A stretch of DNA of 64,000 nt from Prunus persica (GCF_000346465.2 NC_034015.1:13995507-14059506); one strand, 5' to 3'; shown: positions 10,286 to 24,986, counted from the stretch's first letter. The notes: generated from the letters alone by a model not told the origin. Translations and numbers: made by a program.

Positions 10286-12961
10286 GAAAAAGCTAAAATC
10301 TTAAGATCACGCACATGAAGTTAACCACGGAAAACTTGGCATGCATGATGGCTCACGGTGGTTCTTTGGAATTGTGGTAAAGAAAAACATAGGTGATATA
10401 TAGGCAATGGCTGCACTCAAGGCGAGTGAAGACTATTGTCCGTGCTCACCCTTTTCATTTTGATGCTCTATTGAGTAAGGTACGAAATTATTTGATAAAA
10501 ATCCTTCACAAGTGGCACATTGGGACAAAGTGTCGTGACATATGAATATGATGGATTAAGAAAATTACACAGGGGAGAGGCTTCCCCTTAGTGCCAAAAA
10601 TTGATACATGTGTGTCTCAAAATGAGCCACTTAAATGGACCAAATATGGGCTCACATTACATGTGTGGTTTCTCCCCAAAAGTTGAAAAAGGTATTTTCT
10701 ATAATGTATAAATTCCAGGTGCTTCTTCTCATGTGGATCTAGATGTCACGCCACTTCTACAGTGCGCCAAGTCCACCAAGGCCTTTTTGTTTTCAGATAT
10801 TTGTCATTTACCAATGATCAAGGTACCCCTATCTTAAGCTAAAGTGTGATCAGAAGTTTTGGCCACCCCCAACCAGAAATGGGGTTTGTTTTTTGTTTGA
10901 GTTTGTCTATTATTATCTGGAACAATGACCTAATTCATAATTTACTTGCGATTTACCAGTATCCATCTTAGTTAAGCTACCGTTGATTTCCAAACCAAAG
11001 AATTTAAGCTAATTGTATTGGCTAATTTTGATTATTTTTTAATTTAAAGAACTTGTAACTGTTGCTTGATTGTAGTAGAGACAATGCTTAAGCCCGCATC
11101 TATCACAGTCATGTAATTTGTGTTTAATATGCGGCCAACATCTTTTGACCACGAGTTGTTTATGATTAATAGTAGTGTATATTAGAAGTTCCTGGATTTT
11201 CAATACTTCTTCATTTTAACCTGTATTAATTTTATGTAACTTGCTCAAAACACCTAAATCTTATCTGCGCATAGCCATTGACCTAATATTAATATGCAAT
11301 ATGGTGATTGGTCAATGTGGTGTGCTGCTTTTGTTATAACTTTTAACGTCCGCTGTCTGTTCTTGCATTGCGCCCCCACATAATCAATTGATATATCTCT
11401 GAAAATAACTAGACATTCCTTTAAACAAATATATAAATACATGTTTTTTTGGTACTATTTTTGAAAGTTTATTCCCCCACATTATTAATGGGCCATTCTT
11501 GTACGGGATCTGGATAATAATAAAGCAAAAGGCTGAAGTGGAAAGCACAATGGGTCTCCATTCAATCAAATTATTGTCATACATAATCCGTTAACCCAAT
11601 CATGGTGTTTAAAATTTAAGATTTTTTTTTTTTAATCACACTGGGCTTATTTCTGAGTATAATTTTTGTCTTTCGACTCATTTTTGAGTTATTTTAGTCC
11701 TTCAATTCTTGCATATGTTCCAAATTAAAACTCGAGTATAATGTGGATTCATCGTCCTCGTTTGATTTAATGATTTGCAATGCATGTAGACGACAGCACT
11801 TATTCTATAGCACAATAATTATTGGTCCAAAATGTTGTTGTGCCCTAATTAATCATATGATGTCAAAATTGTACGACCCACAAACCTGTCGTGCCCACTT
11901 AACACTAAACTTTCCATTGCTGCAAATAAAAAGTGTTGGTAGGTAGACCTTAAATTAATTGCTACATGCTTTCATGGCCAAAAAGCCAGACCATGCATGC
12001 ACTCACAAAATTAATTTGTCACACTTGGTTAGGTAAGACTATAATTTTATATTTCCAAATTTCCCCTTCACGTGAATACGTACGACGGGCTTATCCTCTG
12101 TCTCTATAATTTATTACCGTAAGTCATTTTTTTATGATTATAATGTACAACTGCTACCCCTTACGCATAAGTGGACATGAAAAAAGAAGAAGAAGACAGA
12201 GAAAGAAAGGGGTAGAAATGGCAGACTATCACTATTTTTTTTTGGGTCCATGCAATTCAGTCGGTTTATTTTTGTGGGGTTGTAGTCAAAAGAGAGCGAC
12301 TCGCTAATCAATTACAAGTGTAAAACCAGGCAAGTCTGTGCTGTATTTCCTGTATTTTAGTCATGAGATAAAACTTTGCTGTTAATGTTTACAATAGTTT
12401 TGTGCCAAATCTGACGTCTTTTTACGCATTTATTTGTAGAAAAGAAACCTACCTAACCTGCTCCAACCAACACATGGACGTGAGTAAATCCTAAATTCGT
12501 AGAATTGTTCATATTTATCAATGCACTTGAAGTTTTATGTTTGTATCTTCTTTTTTTAATATCGTTTGAATTCAGAAATCGTCGATACACTTATACACGT
12601 GAAAATTTGAGCTTGTGACATTTAAGTTCTCAAATACGCGTCTAGTAGAGTTGGCCTGCTCTGCTACCATTCATTCTAACTGTGTATTCCTTTTTACTTA
12701 TTTTTTAATAACACAAATTTCTCTATAAAATTGCACCAATGAGCATTGAATTCATGACCAATCAAACAACAACAATAATATAAAGGGCCCTTATAATCTC
12801 GGGCCGACCTTTAACTCCAGGGACGGTCCCATGGCCCAGGTGAGTTTTTTTGTTGTCCCAATGGCCCATCAAATCGAGCTGATGCATGCCCAAATATGCT
12901 TGAATGATGCTGTTGGGCCTATGGTGTGGCCTGCCCATTTTCAAGAAACAGAATTTCAATA

Positions 12962-13290
12962 CCAAGAGTATATTGTAACTTTCCATGAAACTCCATGGCC
13001 CTTGCCGAGAAATACTCTTGGACTAGGCATCATTGTGAAACATATGAGTTGGTCTACGTAAAAGTTTCAAGAAATTATGAGCACTACATTCCAAGAGTAT
13101 ATTGTAACTTTCCATGAAACTCCATGGCCCTTGCCAAGAAATACTCTTGGACTATAGGCATCATTGTGAAACATATGAGTTGGTCTCCGTAAAAGTTTCA
13201 AGAAATTATGAGCACTACATTCCAAGAGTATTTCGTAACTTTCCATGAAACTCCATGGCCCTTGCCAATAAATAATCTTGGACAGGGCAT
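12962..13290 (+). repeat. 2.5-copy tandem repeat (129-131 bp) with internal hairpins
   Basis: Copies start at 12962, 13091 and 13222; the third is truncated near 13290. Each full copy begins ccaagagtatattgtaactt and carries a conserved block with ccatgaaactccatggccc. Within copies 1 and 2, ccaagagtat pairs perfectly with atactcttgg about 50 bp downstream, so each unit can fold; copy 3 has lost the second arm (taatcttgg). The array ends about 85 bp before the DUF247 start codon, so it occupies that gene's promoter or leader. Confidence 0.9.
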
Positions 13291-13373
13291 CATTGTCACT
13301 GATCCATTGATCCAAACACAAAAAAATTGAACTTTTCTTGACAATCTTGGGAGTAAAGCGAGAGAAAGAGAGG

Positions 13374-14852
13374 ATGGGGGAAATGGAGAATCATGGTATC
13401 ACAGTATTAGGGTCAAGTAGCAGTGAGGAAGATCAAGATGACCTGAAGAATTACGAAGAATCTGTAGCAGCTATGCGAAAGCGCCTAAACGAGCAGAGAG
13501 AAGAAATTCAGACAAGAAGAAGTGGTAGAAAAAGCCCGGTATGCATATATAGAGTTCCTCCCAGCCTCAATGGAATCAGTCCTACTCCAGAAACCATTGA
13601 GCCTGAAATGGTTTCCATTGGACCTTACCACCGCGGCAAGGACGAGTTACTCGAATTTGAAAGTTACAAATTGCAGTTTCTTAATTTGCTCCTTTCTCGA
13701 GAAACGAACGGAAGAAGGCATGATCTGCTGTCAGAATACTATAAAGCCATGAAAAAGTTGGAGGAGAGCACGAGAAGCTGCTATTCTGAGTCGATCCCCA
13801 TGTCAAGCCCTGACTTTGTTGAAATGATGGTGCTTGATGGGTGCTTTATCATTGAGCTTTTTCGACGTATGAGTGCGGATGAAGATGATCACCCCATCTT
13901 AACAAGGCTATGGTTGATTCCAATTCTTACTAGAGACCTCCTCAAGCTTCAAAACCAACTCCCTTTCTTTGTCCTTGAAAAGCTTTTCGAGATCTCCAAC
14001 TTCAGAACTGAGCATTCTCTAACCTTGCTTGCGCTTGAGTTCTTCAACCATACATTGCCTAGGCCTAGCGAAGTCCTGAAGAGGGCAAGCAAGCTTAGGG
14101 GGGCCAAGCACTTGCTTGACTTGTTTCACCTAAGCTTTCTTCCCCCAATTCCACATGAACCGCCACGGAAGAAGTCAATATTCCAACGTACATCAGATGT
14201 ACTATCCGAAGCTACCTTCAAGACATTGATTTGGTTCTGTATGTTATTCATTTCCTCAACTCCACATGATGATCATGACGCTGATCAAAATTACCGCCCA
14301 TCCTCGGAGTCAATCCAATGTACCACACAACTAAGACCCTCCGGGATCAAGTTTAGGCCACTCAAAGCTGCCGAGAGCTTCTTAGATATTAATTTCCGAA
14401 ATGGGGTACTCCAAATCCCACCTATAACCATCAATGACCTCACCATTGCTGTCTTTATCAATTGTATGGCCTTTGAACGGTGCCATCAGTACACATCTCA
14501 GCTCTTCACCACTTATATTGCCTTCATGAGCTGTCTCATCAATTCGACTAGGGACGTCACGCTCCTTTGTGCAGATGGGATAATCACTAGCTTCTCGCAG
14601 AATGATCAGAACGTAGCTGAGCTGTTCACAAAGTTAGGGGAGAAAGTTGTGTTCAACATAAGAAAATGCTACCTCTCCACTCAATTCAGAGATGTGGAAG
14701 CCTATTACAGCAGCCATTGGGCTACCTTTATGCGAACCTATTTTAGCAAGCCATGGTCCTTCATCTCTGTTTTCTCTGCCTTCATCCTTCTTGTCCTCAC
14801 TGGGGCCCAAACTGCTATGGCTATCTTGAGCTACATCAACAGAAGATCATGA
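13374..14852 (+). CDS. DUF247 (UPF0481) family protein
   Basis: Single-exon ORF of 492 aa from ATG 13374 to TGA 14852. The family layout is clear: IYRVPPSLN near the N-terminus, the hallmark EPEMVSIGPYHRGK block, MVLDGCFIIELFRR, RDLLKLQNQLPFFVLEKLFE, a central LLDLFHLSF segment, GIKFRPLKAAESFLDINF and a late block ending in a single membrane helix (FISVFSAFILLVLTGAQTAM) with a short tail. DUF247 proteins are plant-specific, mostly intronless membrane-anchored proteins of largely unknown function; grass members act in self-incompatibility and others in growth or stress. Length and missing introns are typical. A longer start is not supported because the frame upstream has no ATG. Whether the tandem repeat just upstream affects expression is unknown. 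Confidence 0.93.
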   Translation: MGEMENHGITVLGSSSSEEDQDDLKNYEESVAAMRKRLNEQREEIQTRRSGRKSPVCIYRVPPSLNGISPTPETIEPEMVSIGPYHRGKDELLEFESYKLQFLNLLLSRETNGRRHDLLSEYYKAMKKLEESTRSCYSESIPMSSPDFVEMMVLDGCFIIELFRRMSADEDDHPILTRLWLIPILTRDLLKLQNQLPFFVLEKLFEISNFRTEHSLTLLALEFFNHTLPRPSEVLKRASKLRGAKHLLDLFHLSFLPPIPHEPPRKKSIFQRTSDVLSEATFKTLIWFCMLFISSTPHDDHDADQNYRPSSESIQCTTQLRPSGIKFRPLKAAESFLDINFRNGVLQIPPITINDLTIAVFINCMAFERCHQYTSQLFTTYIAFMSCLINSTRDVTLLCADGIITSFSQNDQNVAELFTKLGEKVVFNIRKCYLSTQFRDVEAYYSSHWATFMRTYFSKPWSFISVFSAFILLVLTGAQTAMAILSYINRRS

Positions 14853-14874
14853 ATATATATATATATATATATAT
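14853..14874. repeat. (AT)n microsatellite directly after the DUF247 stop
   Basis: AT dinucleotide run beginning one base after the TGA. Just downstream, tccctagatttgagcct occurs twice, about 33 bp apart (14897 and 14930), a further small duplication in the 3' flank. Confidence 0.9.
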
Positions 14875-15806
14875 GATGGTGCAAGTTTCAGTGTTTCCCT
14901 AGATTTGAGCCTATTGAATGTTAGTTCCCTAGATTTGAGCCTCTTCAAATAAGTTCCTATTTCCCCTGTTCTTGCATAATTAGCAATTCATTCCCACATG
15001 ATTTTCGATATTCATAACACAATTTCATTGAATTGTTTGGTTTGCTGTTGCCAACTATGACACTGAGGATGCAAATATTAAATCCCCCAATTAACCAGAG
15101 GAATTTGGATTTGAGTTTTTGGCTTCTTCCTTCACCTGATCATTGGTTTGTTGTTGTCATTCATCTGATCAGTGTTGGGGGAAAGAAGAAGAAGAACCTT
15201 GTCATCAATGAGACCCAAAAAAACTCCATGACGTTCATCAAATGAACCCATTATTACAAGTTAAACAATCATTTTCACTGAACACACACCTATAGCTCAC
15301 TCTGTAACTCATTCAGGGTTGATTTGGGGAAGAAGAAGAAGAATGCCAGCAACAGGACTGGTCAGTTAGGGTGAGTTATTATGGATAATAGTTAAGCTTA
15401 GGCATAAGGTTGCCGGTGAAGGAGTTAAAGGCGGGCTCAGAACGATATGGATTGCTAGACCACTTTAGCATGGCTGATTTAAGGACAAGCCTAATCCAAT
15501 CTGATTTTTTTTAATTTTTATTTCAATTGAAAATTAAAATATTATGAGACTGAACAACATGATAACTAGGATATGTGAGTTAGGCTAATTGACCAGGTCA
15601 ATTTGATCGCCCATTGCACCGTTGCACCCTAGATCATTCCTCCTTCCTCTAGATAAGAGTAGTCCTCTTGAATACAAGAAAATTTTCTAACATTATCGGG
15701 TATAGACAATCATTCATCCATTTCTCTCGCTAATTGCGTAATAGTACAAATAAATATATAGTTGTACACCAAAAGTTGCATCTAAAAAATTTTCCCTTTA
15801 GCCAAA
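14875..15806. other. Intergenic, DUF247 to SINE-like element
   Basis: No gene recognised. The sequence is AT-rich with short frames only, probably the DUF247 3' untranslated region followed by decayed repeat DNA. Confidence 0.5.
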
Positions 15807-15879
15807 GGGGTATAGCTCAGTTAGTTGAGCTCTTCTACCTCCACCTATGTGGATAGAGGTTCGAAATCTCAGGCACCCA
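15807..15879 (+). mobile_element. tRNA-derived sequence (SINE-like relic)
   Basis: The sequence has an A-box-like tatagctcagttagttgagc and a B-box-like gaggttcgaaatc about 40 bp apart, in the order of tRNA internal promoters. The outer ends (ggggtat / ggcaccc) do not form a proper acceptor stem and no clear anticodon arm is present, so a functional tRNA is unlikely. The head of a tRNA-derived SINE, or a tRNA pseudogene, fits better. The tail is not sharply defined. Confidence 0.5.
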
Positions 15880-15971
15880 TTGAATCAATATTTGTGTAAA
15901 CCACCCTCCCCCAATCGTTTGTACTTATCTTTTTTAAAAAAAGTTTCCCTTGAATACCGAAGTTTGGATAT

Positions 15972-16133
15972 TGGGCCACTTTGTAATTTATAAAATAATT
16001 GAAATGGACTAGTTTGTTTGCTTGTGGACTAGAAGTCCGCCAATACACCACAGAAAATATAAATGGGCCTACAGTTGCTTAAACCGGCCCGAACCCGAAT
16101 CTTCAGCTACCATAGTCGGCTTAAAAACCCTAG
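15972..16133 (+). promoter_or_regulatory. Site II elements and telo-box of the P2 promoter
   Basis: TGGGCC motifs at 15972-15977 and 16064-16069 precede a telo-box (aaaccctag, 16125-16133) about 190 bp before the P2 ATG. Site II (TGGGCY) plus telo-box (AAACCCTA) is the known promoter signature of plant ribosomal-protein genes, recognised by TCP-type and telo-box-binding factors, and drives expression in dividing cells. Motifs are seen directly; function is by analogy. Confidence 0.75.
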
Positions 16134-16321
16134 CGGCTGTGCATAAAACCTCATATCGCAGACCTCCTTGGTTCATTTCGCGTTCGGCTGCATATACCCT
16201 TCTCCGTTCTCCACAGATCCAGAGCCTCTCAAGTACTTGCCCTCGCTCTTTCTCACTCTCTATCTGGGTCTTTGACTCTTATATCTATTGTTATTAATAA
16301 TTTTGTGTTTTATAGGCAGAG

Positions 16322-17653
16322 ATGAAGGTTGTTGCAGCATACTTGTTGGCTGTGTTGGGGGGCAATACCACCCCTTCTGCCGAAGATCTCAAGGACATCC
16401 TTGGCTCTGGTACTTTTGCTTTTCCTTTTCTATGTTTCATTTGCTCAATCTGTGAATAGACCTACTGCATCCAAGTTTGATAATGCCTCTTGATTTGTAA
16501 ATCCCTTGTTTGTATTCAATTGGTCAACTCAATCCTCCATGAAAATGAATGTTTGGAGGTCACAAGGAATTTTGTCTTAGGGTGATGTTCTTTTCAGTGT
16601 TGAATCATGAAAATATGATTTCTTTTCCCATCTTGTGGTATAAAGTGGAGGTTCGACTTTAAAAGTTAGTCTTTGCTAGTCTTATTCATTTTCTGCAATA
16701 AGGACCTATAACCTAATATTCCATTGCTGCTAAAAAGGACCACTTGCAGCTAAGTTACAATACCCCTTTTCCCCAATTTTTCTGTTTGTCTGCGTATCGT
16801 CCTCCATATGCGACAGATTTTAGAGGAAGGCTATTTAATAACTATGTCTGAATTGTTGGTTCTTATGCATATGTTGTTCGTGTGTTCTAGTCTGGTTTCA
16901 GCATTTGATTTCATATGAGCTGGTGCATAGCTGCCTAGATGTTCATTTTTACTGTTCACTTGTTAAAGGCTCTTATCTTGCTCGCAGTTGGAGCTGAGAC
17001 TGATGATGATAGGATTCAGCTTCTTCTTTCGGAAGTGAAGGGTAAGGACATTACAGAGCTTATTGCTTCTGGAAGGGAGAAGTTGGCCTCTGTACCATCT
17101 GGTGGTGGTGCTGTTGCAGTGGCTGCACCTGGTGCTGGTGCTGGTGCCGCTGCTCCTGCTGCAGCTGAGCCAAAGAAAGAAGAGAAGGTTGAGGAGAAAG
17201 AGGATACCGATGATGTAAGTTATTCTTGAGATTATCTCATCCAGTTCAGTATTTGTGCGTGTAAAAGGATATGGGTATTGCAGTACCATCTGTTAATGAG
17301 TGCTGATATCAATCCCCTTGCTCCTGCTAAGACATATTCATGTTTAAAGCTTCCATCAAATTCTGAGAGTCGGATATGTATGTGATTCTCTTGCTAGACA
17401 GCAACTGTTTGCATGTGAATAGGATCTTGGCAAATCAATAGATAGTAATATAATTTTCCTTTGTCTGAGCTTTGACTGTTGACACACTCGGGGGTGCATT
17501 TTCAGAGCAATGGTCAATATGCCCCATATTCAGATTAGTTAGCAAACACTCTTGGAGACATCGCATTTTGTTTGAAACATTTGATTTTAGTCTGATCTTA
17601 TATTTCTTGCTTTTTCGTTGTTGCAGGATATGGGCTTCAGTCTCTTTGACTAG
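16322..17653 (+). CDS. RPP2: 60S acidic ribosomal protein P2
   Basis: Three exons (16322-16409, 16988-17214, 17627-17653) give 113 aa. The N-terminus [20 protein letters not shown] is the P2 dimerisation domain. The middle ([20 protein letters not shown]) completes the helical domain and is followed by the flexible Ala/Gly hinge ([20 protein letters not shown]) and the acidic tail ending [10 protein letters not shown], the segment that recruits translation GTPases and is the target of ribosome-inactivating proteins. P2 pairs with P1 on P0 to form the lateral stalk of the large subunit. The last exon codes only for the eight-residue tail and stop. Ribosomal-protein promoter motifs lie upstream. 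Confidence 0.97.
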
Positions 17654-18941
17654 AGTGGTTGCAATGCTTACATCATGAAGGGACTGTTTTGTTATTTGAG
17701 TTGGATAGATTTTTTTTTCAATGGAGTGTATTGTTTTTGGATCGTAGCCAGTAGAAGACTTTATGACAATCGAAAATGTAGTAGATTATGCAATTATGGT
17801 GGCTTTGAATCCACTTTTCTATCAAAGTTCATTAATCTTTTGTCTTGACAGAGAATGACCTGCATCTTTTTATTCTTGCATTAGTCACATAATTCTATTC
17901 ATGATACTTTATACTTATCAAATACTTCTGAAAATACCCCGACTTCTGATTTGTGTTCAGAGAAATGCATTTGCTGGCGGACCACTCTTGCAATTGGCGT
18001 TCTATTGCTAAGCTTATGCATATCAACGTCATAGCCGAAAAAGATACATTGAAGTAGGAATAGGGTATTTGTGTAGGGTTCTAGACTTCGGTACCTGAAT
18101 TGATTTCTATATTTTATTGCCTTAAACTATTGTGAGGTAGGGTTCTGGACTTCAAAAGACATTCATCATAATATGGAATTCAGACTGCCTCTAGGGTTGT
18201 TTGAATACCAAAATTTGACGATCAGTGGCCCTTTACCTGAGTTATTCTGTGGGCTGGGACCTATAGGGTCTCCCCTCACCTGATCCATTCCAGGCTATTT
18301 GTCTCATGTCCTGACGCCCACTTGCACTCAACTACTGGAGATCGAGAGACGATGAAAGTCGGAAGACATAAAATTTGAAATGCTAGAAGAAAATTAAGAG
18401 AATGAAATTTGGTTGTAAAGAGTCTGCAAACGCAACTGATTTTATGTATACTTTCCATTGTCAACATTCTTTCAAGAGTTCTCAACCTCAACGGGTCAAA
18501 GATTCTGTGCAGAACTTGCCACAACAGCCTATTATTCCATGCAAAGCTCTAAAATGATCGAAATCCGATCAGTTTACAAAAACAAAACCAGACATTCAAA
18601 ATTCAATCAGTTTTTGTCGACAATACCCCTATAGAGCATTGAGTAAAATGGATTTCAGAAAATCAGAAACATCTCGAAATGCTTTTGGCCTAATGTCTCG
18701 CACACATATGAGAATAACGATATGATTATTGACAATAAGCAAGTTACATCATCTCTTCACAATGATAAGAACAAGAATAAACTCTGTAAAGTGTCTGTGA
18801 ACAATAAGATTTATGTAATTAATCCGAAATTACAACATCGAAACCACTCAAAGAAAACCAAGGTGAACTGTTTTTTAAAGCTATCTAGACCACCTCCAGC
18901 AACAACAAGCAGTTCATTTTATTTTGCCCCAAACATGAGGT
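17654..18941. other. P2 and MDHAR 3' flanks (convergent)
   Basis: No gene seen. P2 (+) and MDHAR (-) converge here, so most of it should be 3' untranslated region and terminator. A short direct duplication (agggttct-gacttc) occurs near 18075-18095 and 18127-18145. Confidence 0.5.
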
Positions 18942-21980
<3,039 letters not shown>

Positions 21981-22108
21981 TGATGGCTGATCGATCAGAC
22001 AAAAAAGTGGATTTTGCTTCCTCTGTTTCGTTTTGGCTTTTGCTTCTCTTTTGCTGGTGAGAAGTGTGATAATGCGATGAGGTTTTGTGTGCTGCGTGAT
22101 TGGTCAGC

Positions 22109-22185
22109 TATTTATAGGGCGACAATCGGGCTAACCGGACGGACCATTCTGATGTCCCTCGTGTAAACGGAATAGTTCCACGTGG
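22109..22185 (-). promoter_or_regulatory. MDHAR core promoter: TATA box and G-box
   Basis: On the minus strand TATAAATA lies at 22109-22116, about 130 bp before the MDHAR ATG, which allows a leader near 100 nt. A palindromic ccacgtgg G-box is at 22178-22185, about 60 bp upstream of the TATA. G-boxes bind bZIP and bHLH factors and are frequent in light- and stress-induced genes (established knowledge). Confidence 0.65.
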
Positions 22186-23425
22186 CGAATCCTCTGCCGT
22201 TCATCTCTGCTGACTGTACAATCGCCACGACAACCGATCCGTTAACGAGAGCCCAAATTTTTTCTAGTTTCTAAATAAAATATAATGTTATTTTCTGAAT
22301 TTACTTTTTTTAAGAAGTCTCCCAGTATAGCTATAGTTTGAGACTTCTTTCATAAGAACCACTAATACTCATAAGCGTTTTTATTAAAAGTATTTTTTTG
22401 TTAACCACACTTTTAATTTGTTCTGTCAAATCTAATTATAATCGATTTTAATTTTTCTAGAAACACTCTCAAACAAATTCAAATATTAGCTAGATACTTT
22501 GTGAGGTCCAGCGTTTGAAGCTCAAGCTTGTGAAAAACACCCCCTAAAGAGAGCTTTATCCATAAATAGGTCCCAACTCGGAGTGGTTGCATACTTTGCC
22601 ACCATTTTCAGAACAAATCCGAATATTCCAAATATATATATATTTTATATGTGACTATATTAAGTAACAGATTAATTTAGTTGAAGAATAGTATGCGATA
22701 ATAAATTTCTCATTTTTTTTGAAATAAAAATATATATAATTTTATTAGATCAATAAAAAATAAAGAGTACAAGAACACTAACATGTAGTATGAACACAAT
22801 TTGATCCGAGGTTGTTGGAAATGGAAATCCCTCGATCATGGTCATTTTCCATTGGCTTGCTAAAAAAAATGTATTTTTTTAATTGTTTTGATGTGGAAAA
22901 TGGAAAATGTATAGTGCCCAGAAGAAGCACAGGTTCATGTACAGTGCTACATGTTTGGCAACTTACAATTGTCCTAATTTACGGGAATATATAGCAACGC
23001 CAAAAAAAAAAAAAAAAAAAACTCTATTTGTACATCGATAGAGCAAAAAAACAGATTTGCGACCGGCACATAGCGGCTAGAAAACGGTCTATTTTTCTGG
23101 AACGAAAGCGTTGACGTCAGCAGTGATGATAATGATCATTATCTTTGTTAATAGTAATCAAGGATAAATTATCTGATCTTAATGCTGCAAAGAGGTCAAC
23201 CAAAATATTTGATAGCACAACAAACAAAAGAAAAGGGACCCACTTCTATTTACCATCCACGGTCTTCCTTTGTACCCAGTGCAGAATTTTGTTTTCTTCC
23301 TGAATAAACCATAAACAAAAATATATTTTTAAAATTTTATCTTTTTGAGACTTTTTTAATATTGAATTCCTCATATCGACTTTTTTTATAATTATAATAA
23401 TTTGTCATAGCTACTTTTCTCTTTA
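22186..23425. other. Intergenic, repeat-derived AT-rich DNA
   Basis: No gene recognised. At 22711-22775 there is a T-run followed by ttttattagatcaat and gagtacaagaaca, matching the tail of the retroposon relic at 8.8 kb. A poly-A run lies at about 23001-23020. Confidence 0.45.
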
Positions 23426-24986
23426 GGGCATGTTTACGTATCAGTAATGGGTATGAGAGGAAAGGGAATGATTTCCATTCCTGACTTCCCCTGCGTTTAC
23501 TTGCAATCAGGAATGAAAAAATAAGTGGGCCCCACCTCAAAATCCGTAATCACATTCCCTCAAAACTAGGTATCAGATCGACTAGGGGGGACTAGTCGAT
23601 ACGATTCCCATTCCTGCTTTCTCTTATTAACTTCCAAAAATACCCTTACCACTTTACTATAATTCCAAAATAACTCAAACCCTAAAAAAAATAAAAATAC
23701 ACGCCAGAAGGAGTTCAAACAACTCAAACCCTTAACGTTACAACACAGCCTCCCTGGAGCAGCAGAAACTATGTAAGTCACTCCATCTATCTATCTATCC
23801 ACCTTTTTCTTTTTCTTCTATCTTCTATCTTCACATTCATCGCAAAACAAAGTATGATCATGGATAAATAAATTGATGATATTGTCATAGTTAACCATGT
23901 TGGTAGTATATGAATGAAGAGAGATGGCGTTGGGTTTGGAAAATCTTATAGCTGGTGCAGAATGTATTTTGTCAAAGTGGAATGTCATTATCTTCTGTTT
24001 ATGAATTTCTTAGTGTTACTATTCTAAGACTTGCAGTTTGTTTAGGTAATTACTACAAAGTGATTGCTGCCGTTTGGAGTTCCAATTGCAGCGTCAGTTT
24101 TTGTCTAAAGCTTAATATTCCAAGGAATTTCTTCATGTTTTTACTTGTGATTTAACAAGATTTTATTGTTTTGTAGTTAGGCTAGTTTGCATTTAATTTT
24201 GAATTTTGGTGTAGGGCTTTCAACTAGTAAACCATTTGAGGTATTATTGACAATCGTATGAAATGTACTTTGACCATTTCCTCAACTAATGGGGGTTGAT
24301 GATTCCCTTAACTTGTGGGGGTTATCGTCCTAAGAACCTTTTATTAATTATTATTATTTTGTCAAAGTGGAATGTCATTATCTTCTGTTTATGAATTTCT
24401 TAGTGTTACTATTCTAAGACTTGCAGTTTGTTTAGGTAATTACTACAAAGTGATTGCTGCCGTTTGGAGTTCCAATCAATGGATATGTGAAAGATAAATA
24501 TTTATTGGAGTTTATTTTGTGAATTTTATTTGCTTATGTTAGTTTTGGATGTGCTCTTTGCAACTGCTTAGCCCTTAGGTGACTTCTTTTGTGAATTTTA
24601 TCTCACTTGATCAAAGATTTCTTAGCCAGGTTAGCTTGTCTAGCTTTTGGTTCAGAATAAATTGCTGATAATTTTCTTTGATAACGGATTCCCTCTTACT
24701 GATTAATTCAAAACCCCTTTTCCTATAGCTGTTGGTTTTGGGTGAATTTTATATATGTGATGTGGTGAAAATGTGTAGGGCATTTTAGTAATCAAATTAA
24801 TTTGGATTCTGATTCATGAAAATTAGTAAACAATAACAATGGGAATCAACCCCATTCCTTTACTAATTTCGTATGTTTAGTAAACAGCTTAATGGGAATG
24901 ATTCTTCCCATACCGATTCAGTAGTTCCCCGATTCCTAAATTATCTGATTCCTTACTTTCTCCATTACTGATACGTAAACATGCCC
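23426..24986. mobile_element. PIF/Harbinger-type (Tourist-like) DNA transposon, non-autonomous
   Basis: The ends are perfect 25-bp terminal inverted repeats (23426-23450 and 24962-24986) beginning GGGCATGTTTACGT. A TTA trinucleotide flanks both sides (23423-23425 and 24987-24989). GGG-starting TIRs plus a TTA/TWA target duplication are diagnostic of PIF/Harbinger. The 1561-bp interior has only short frames, none recognisable as the DDE transposase or its Myb-like partner, so it depends on a related element. It contains an identical 122-bp direct repeat. Intact TIRs and TSD suggest relatively recent insertion. Confidence 0.92.
23965..24476 (+). repeat. Identical 122-bp direct repeat inside the Harbinger element
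   Basis: Positions 23965-24086 and 24355-24476 are the same base for base (from tattttgtcaaagtgg to gtttggagttccaat), 390 bp apart start to start. Flanks diverge immediately. Identity inside otherwise unconstrained DNA implies recent duplication or gene conversion. Confidence 0.95.

Larger units (their letters stand above)
7612..12961. other. Gene-poor intergenic region
   Basis: More than 5 kb without a recognisable conserved gene. It holds a retroposon relic (8805-9500), a GC-richer patch around 9940-10250 with a 40-codon ORF, and AT-rich sequence otherwise. All other frames are short and lack family motifs, plausible introns or codon bias. Confidence 0.6.

Noticed and set aside
15807..15879. 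Functional tRNA gene
   Set aside because: A- and B-box-like motifs are present but the acceptor stem does not pair and no anticodon arm is clear.
16410..16987. Intronic snoRNA in the P2 gene
   Set aside because: Ribosomal-protein introns often host snoRNAs, but no correctly ordered C (RTGATGA) and D (CTGA) boxes with terminal stem were seen.
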